A DNA stretch of 64,000 bases from Actinomycetota bacterium. GTDB taxonomy: Bacteria; Actinomycetota; Acidimicrobiia; Acidimicrobiales; RAAP-2. Location of the stretch: positions 1 through 64,000 of the forward strand of contig JAJPJV010000029.1 of assembly GCA_021324045.1 (NCBI GenBank), written 5' to 3'. The notes under the pieces are model-generated. The model was not told the origin of the DNA, did no database searches, and saw nothing but the letters and a program-made list of their open reading frames with translations. Of this stretch, positions 61,500-64,000 are shown one piece after another (within the stretch, counting starts at the first letter, position 1; every line of letters begins with the position of its first letter). The translations under genes were made by a program, and so were the position numbers.

Positions 61500-62417
61500 T
61501 CACCGGGGCTGGCGCTCGGGCTCTCCGCTGGGCTGGCGACGCCAGAAGTCGAGGACGTCTCGAAGGGTCTGTTCCAAGGGCACGAGGGGCCGCCACCCGG
61601 TGGCCTCGATCAACCGGCGGGCACTCCCTCGGAGCGTCGCCACGTCGACAGGCCTGAGCAGGTCCGGGTCGATGACGAGCTGAAGGTCTGCCCCTGCCAG
61701 CTGGAGCAGTCGACTGACGATCTCAGAGAGTGCGACGTCGCGCCCGGAGCAGATGTTGTAGATCTGGCCCGGCTCCCCGAAGAGCGCGAGCTCGCGGTAC
61801 GCGCGCACGACGTCGCGGACGTCGGTGAGGTCCCGTCGGCTCTCGAGGTTCCCCACCGCCAGGCTCTTGGCCCCCGAGCGCTGCGCCTCGACGATTCGGC
61901 GGGCGAAGCCCGAGACGGCGAACGCCGGGTCCTGGCCAGGCCCCACGTGGGTGAAGGGTCGAGCGACGATCACCGGCTGCCCGTACCCTCTCCATGCCTG
62001 CAGCGCGACCTGCTCGGCAGCAGCCTTGCTCGCGGCATACGGGGTCACCGGTGCGACCGGGGTGGTCTCCTCCAACGGCTCGTCGTGCGCCGCCGCCCCA
62101 TAGACTTCCGAAGAGCTCACCACGATGACGCGCGGCTGGCGCCGGCATCGCCGAGCCGCAGCCAGCACGCCGGCCGTGCCCAGGACGTTCACGCGCAGCA
62201 CTTCGATCGGCGACTCCCACGACGCACCAACGTGGGTCATCGCGGCAAGGTGGTAGACAACGTCAGGAGCGGCCTCAGTCACCGCGGCAGTCAGGGTCGG
62301 CAGATCGGTCACATCGACGTCGCGATCAGTGGCGATCACCGAGTCGCCCTGGCGGTTGGCGTCACGGGCCAGCCATTGCCCGACGAACCCCGAACCCCCG
62401 GTGATGAACACTCGCAT
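61500..62417 (-). CDS. NAD-dependent epimerase/dehydratase, GDP-deoxyhexose reductase-like
   Basis: 305 aa extended SDR. Cofactor motif VFITGGSGFVGQWLARDANR, then HLAAMTHVGASW, catalytic SSSEVYG and TPYAASKAAAEQVAL, then PFTHVGPGQDPAFAVSGFAR, the pattern of GDP-4-keto-6-deoxymannose reductase (Rmd). Likely makes GDP-rhamnose or similar for surface glycan. ATG 62417 is used; the longer frame to 63227 is shadow of the GT4 gene. It lies 11 nt from the GT4 gene on the same strand. Confidence 0.85.
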   Translation of the reverse strand: MRVFITGGSGFVGQWLARDANRQGDSVIATDRDVDVTDLPTLTAAVTEAAPDVVYHLAAMTHVGASWESPIEVLRVNVLGTAGVLAAARRCRRQPRVIVVSSSEVYGAAAHDEPLEETTPVAPVTPYAASKAAAEQVALQAWRGYGQPVIVARPFTHVGPGQDPAFAVSGFARRIVEAQRSGAKSLAVGNLESRRDLTDVRDVVRAYRELALFGEPGQIYNICSGRDVALSEIVSRLLQLAGADLQLVIDPDLLRPVDVATLRGSARRLIEATGWRPLVPLEQTLRDVLDFWRRQPSGEPERQPR

Positions 62418-62428
62418 CGCCGAGGACC

Positions 62429-63595
62429 CTACCGAGACGCCGCAGCCAACCGATAGGCGGCGACGTGCGCTGCAGCACTGGCCTCCCAGGTTCTGGCCGC
62501 CGCAATCTCGATGCCCTTGGCACGCCGAGCCCGCGCGGCGCCAGAGCCATGCTGTTCGAGCGTGCACAGGATCGCCTCGCCCAGTGCCGACACGTCTCCT
62601 GGCGGAGCGAGCAACGCTGCGCCACTGGCCAGCCGGGCCATCGGCGTGCCGCTCGTGGTCACCAGCGGCGTGCCGCAGGCCATCGCCTCGAGCGCCGGTA
62701 CGCCGAAGCCCTCGTCGAGCGCGGGGTACACCACGGCCAGCGCCCGGCGCAAGAGCGCCGGGAGCACCTCGTCGGGCACGTACCCGGCTCTCACCACGGC
62801 GTGGGAATGTCGGATCGCACGCTGTGCCGCGTCCAGTTCCGCCGTCCCCCATCCAGGCTGGCCGGCGAGGACGAGACGCACCTCGGGGAAGCGCTCGGCG
62901 ACGAGGTCGAATGCCTGCACGAGCCCCACGAGCCCCTTGCGGGGCTCCAACGTGCCGACGTAGAGGATCATCGGGCGCTCGATGTCGACGCCCGTGGCTC
63001 GGCCGAACCCCCCGAGCAGCGCGGCATCGGCCCCGGGCGCCTCCTCGGTCGGGCGGAAGCGGCGATGGTCGACGCCGTGCGGTGCCACGACGACGGGAAC
63101 CTCGACCTTGCAGGTGGCTCGGAGCCGCTCCTCGGTGGCCTCGCTGACGCAGATCACCGCCGCCGCCCGACGCGCCGCGACGCGGATCGCCCGGCGGAAC
63201 ACCACGACCTTGGACCACTGATGCCACTCGGGGTGGTCGAAGAAGGTGCAGTCGTGCACCGTCACGACCACGGGAACCTTGGCCCGTTCCGGCATCGTGT
63301 AGTGGGGAGAATGATGGACGTCCGGTCGAGCACGCGCGAGCACGTGCGGGAGCCGCAGTTGCTCCCAGAGGAGCCGGATCGGACGGGTCCGCGGCCCGAG
63401 CGCGCTCGAACGGCTCTCCGGGGCACGCTGGCCCCAGCTGAGGTCACCCTTTCGGGTGATCAAGGACAGCTCGACGTCGGGGCGACGATCCAACGTTCGC
63501 GTGAGCTCGACGATGTAGCGGCCGGCACCGGCGGGGCGTGCCGGCACCGCCGTGACGTCGAGGGAGACGTGGAGCACCTCGGTCTCGGCGTTCAC
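62429..63595 (-). CDS. glycosyltransferase family 4
   Basis: 388 aa GT-B fold. N-terminal VSLDVTAVPARPAGAGRYIV, then HHSPHYTMPERAKVPVVVTV, then HDCTFFDHPEWH; the C-terminal GT4 motif is ILYVGTLEPRKGLVGLVQAF and the donor site is PALDEGFGVPALEAMACGTP. It transfers a nucleotide sugar, probably GDP-mannose or a GDP-deoxyhexose given its neighbours, in the cytosol. Start GTG 63595 overlaps the upstream glycosyltransferase stop (GTGA). The longer frame is rejected. Confidence 0.88.
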   Translation of the reverse strand: MNAETEVLHVSLDVTAVPARPAGAGRYIVELTRTLDRRPDVELSLITRKGDLSWGQRAPESRSSALGPRTRPIRLLWEQLRLPHVLARARPDVHHSPHYTMPERAKVPVVVTVHDCTFFDHPEWHQWSKVVVFRRAIRVAARRAAAVICVSEATEERLRATCKVEVPVVVAPHGVDHRRFRPTEEAPGADAALLGGFGRATGVDIERPMILYVGTLEPRKGLVGLVQAFDLVAERFPEVRLVLAGQPGWGTAELDAAQRAIRHSHAVVRAGYVPDEVLPALLRRALAVVYPALDEGFGVPALEAMACGTPLVTTSGTPMARLASGAALLAPPGDVSALGEAILCTLEQHGSGAARARRAKGIEIAAARTWEASAAAHVAAYRLAAASR

Positions 63596-64000
63596 CCCAA
63601 GCTCTTCCACAACTCGAGGTGGCATCGTGCCGCCGCCGCCCAGGTGCGTTCCGCGGCGAGCGCCTGTCCGCGCTCGACGAGGGAGACACGGCGGTTCTCG
63701 TCGGTGCTGACGCACACGATCCCGTCCGCGATCGACGCCACGTCGAGCGGGTCCACCAGGATCGCCGGAGGATCGGTCCTCCCTTCCTGGACGCTGGGGA
63801 CCGCAGCGCTCGCGACCACGGGTGCACCGCAGCGCATGGCTTCGAGCGGTGGCAGCCCGTAACCCTCGGTCAGCGGCACGTAGAGGAAGCTCCGAGCTCC
63901 TCGATACAGCGAAGAAAGGACCCCCGGGGGGACCGCACCGGCAAGGACCACGCCCTCGGAGCCGGCGAGGTCGACCCCCAACCTCGGGTCCCCCCATCCG
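63592..64000 (-). CDS. glycosyltransferase family 4, C-terminal part (cut by window end)
   Basis: Partial; the 5' part lies outside the window. GT-B donor-site motif VPLTEGYGLPPLEAMRCGAP and PAILVDPLDVASIADGIV are clear. The gene ends in the GTGA overlap with the next GT4 gene, so both are in one operon with the GDP-sugar reductase. Confidence 0.82.
   Translation of the reverse strand, partial: GWGDPRLGVDLAGSEGVVLAGAVPPGVLSSLYRGARSFLYVPLTEGYGLPPLEAMRCGAPVVASAAVPSVQEGRTDPPAILVDPLDVASIADGIVCVSTDENRRVSLVERGQALAAERTWAAAARCHLELWKSLG

Noticed and set aside
1-64000. search for CRISPR arrays, tRNA, rRNA, riboswitches and phage genes
   Set aside because: No regularly spaced repeats, cloverleaf sequence or phage structural genes were recognised by reading; small ncRNAs cannot be excluded without covariance models.

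Overview
The window looks like chromosomal DNA of a high-GC actinobacterium, most likely of the Acidimicrobiia type. The supporting signs are GC-rich codon use, GTG/TTG starts with GTGA and ATGA overlaps, FtsH, DUF5719 and Trm112 next to ManB, several Rieske/SDR/amidohydrolase/P450 catabolic genes, a complete hopanoid operon and an exported acid-protease-like protein. The taxonomic placement is inference. No rRNA, tRNA or CRISPR array was seen.

Region 1 (1-5.4 kb) is a mobile-element graveyard of decayed ISL3-, IS110-, IS21-, IS3- and IS256-like transposase pieces. A visibly AT-richer short-chain dehydrogenase gene (262-1161) and a small cupin gene (3802-4206) survive between them. Region 2 (5.4-28 kb) is accessory catabolism and secretion: a Rieske oxygenase coupled to an EthD-like protein, a reductase/epimerase, a wall-anchored G1 (eqolisin-like) protease, two amidohydrolases with an SDR and a TetR regulator, two RDD-type loci (one decayed), two overlapping exported Asp-box proteins, a P450-SDR-ferredoxin operon whose P450 carries an in-frame TAG, and a branched-chain-amino-acid-type ABC permease (LivH-LivM fused) with its binding protein.

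Region 3 (28-43 kb) is dominated by a minus-strand hopanoid operon transcribed from a clear TTGACG-N16-TATAAC promoter at 42001-42028. Its order is hpnC, hpnD, hpnE, polyprenyl diphosphate synthase, squalene-hopene cyclase, an HpnG-IspH fusion, hpnH, dxs, a SAM methyltransferase and an alpha/beta hydrolase. Almost every junction overlaps by 4-8 nt. It therefore joins isoprenoid precursor supply (DXS, IspH) to squalene synthesis, cyclisation and adenosyl side-chain attachment and cleavage. A MerR-TetR fused regulator lies directly upstream and is the obvious candidate controller.

Region 4 (43-64 kb) is mostly housekeeping and cell surface: an orphan adenine methyltransferase, an amidase, a LON-domain protein, an archaeal-type riboflavin synthase, an exported LppX-like protein, a sugar-phosphate set (PGI/PMI-like SIS protein, Trm112, phosphomannomutase), a large GT-C-like membrane protein, a CPBP protease divergent from ftsH, DUF5719 with a giant GT2-membrane protein, and at the right edge a GDP-deoxysugar reductase and two GT4 glycosyltransferases, the last cut by the window end.

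The most distinctive items are the HpnG-IspH fusion, the MerR-TetR fusion next to it, the CWB2-G1 protease fusion, the archaeal-type riboflavin synthase, and a shared 14-mer (TGCACTAGTGTAAT) found upstream of two separate minus-strand loci.
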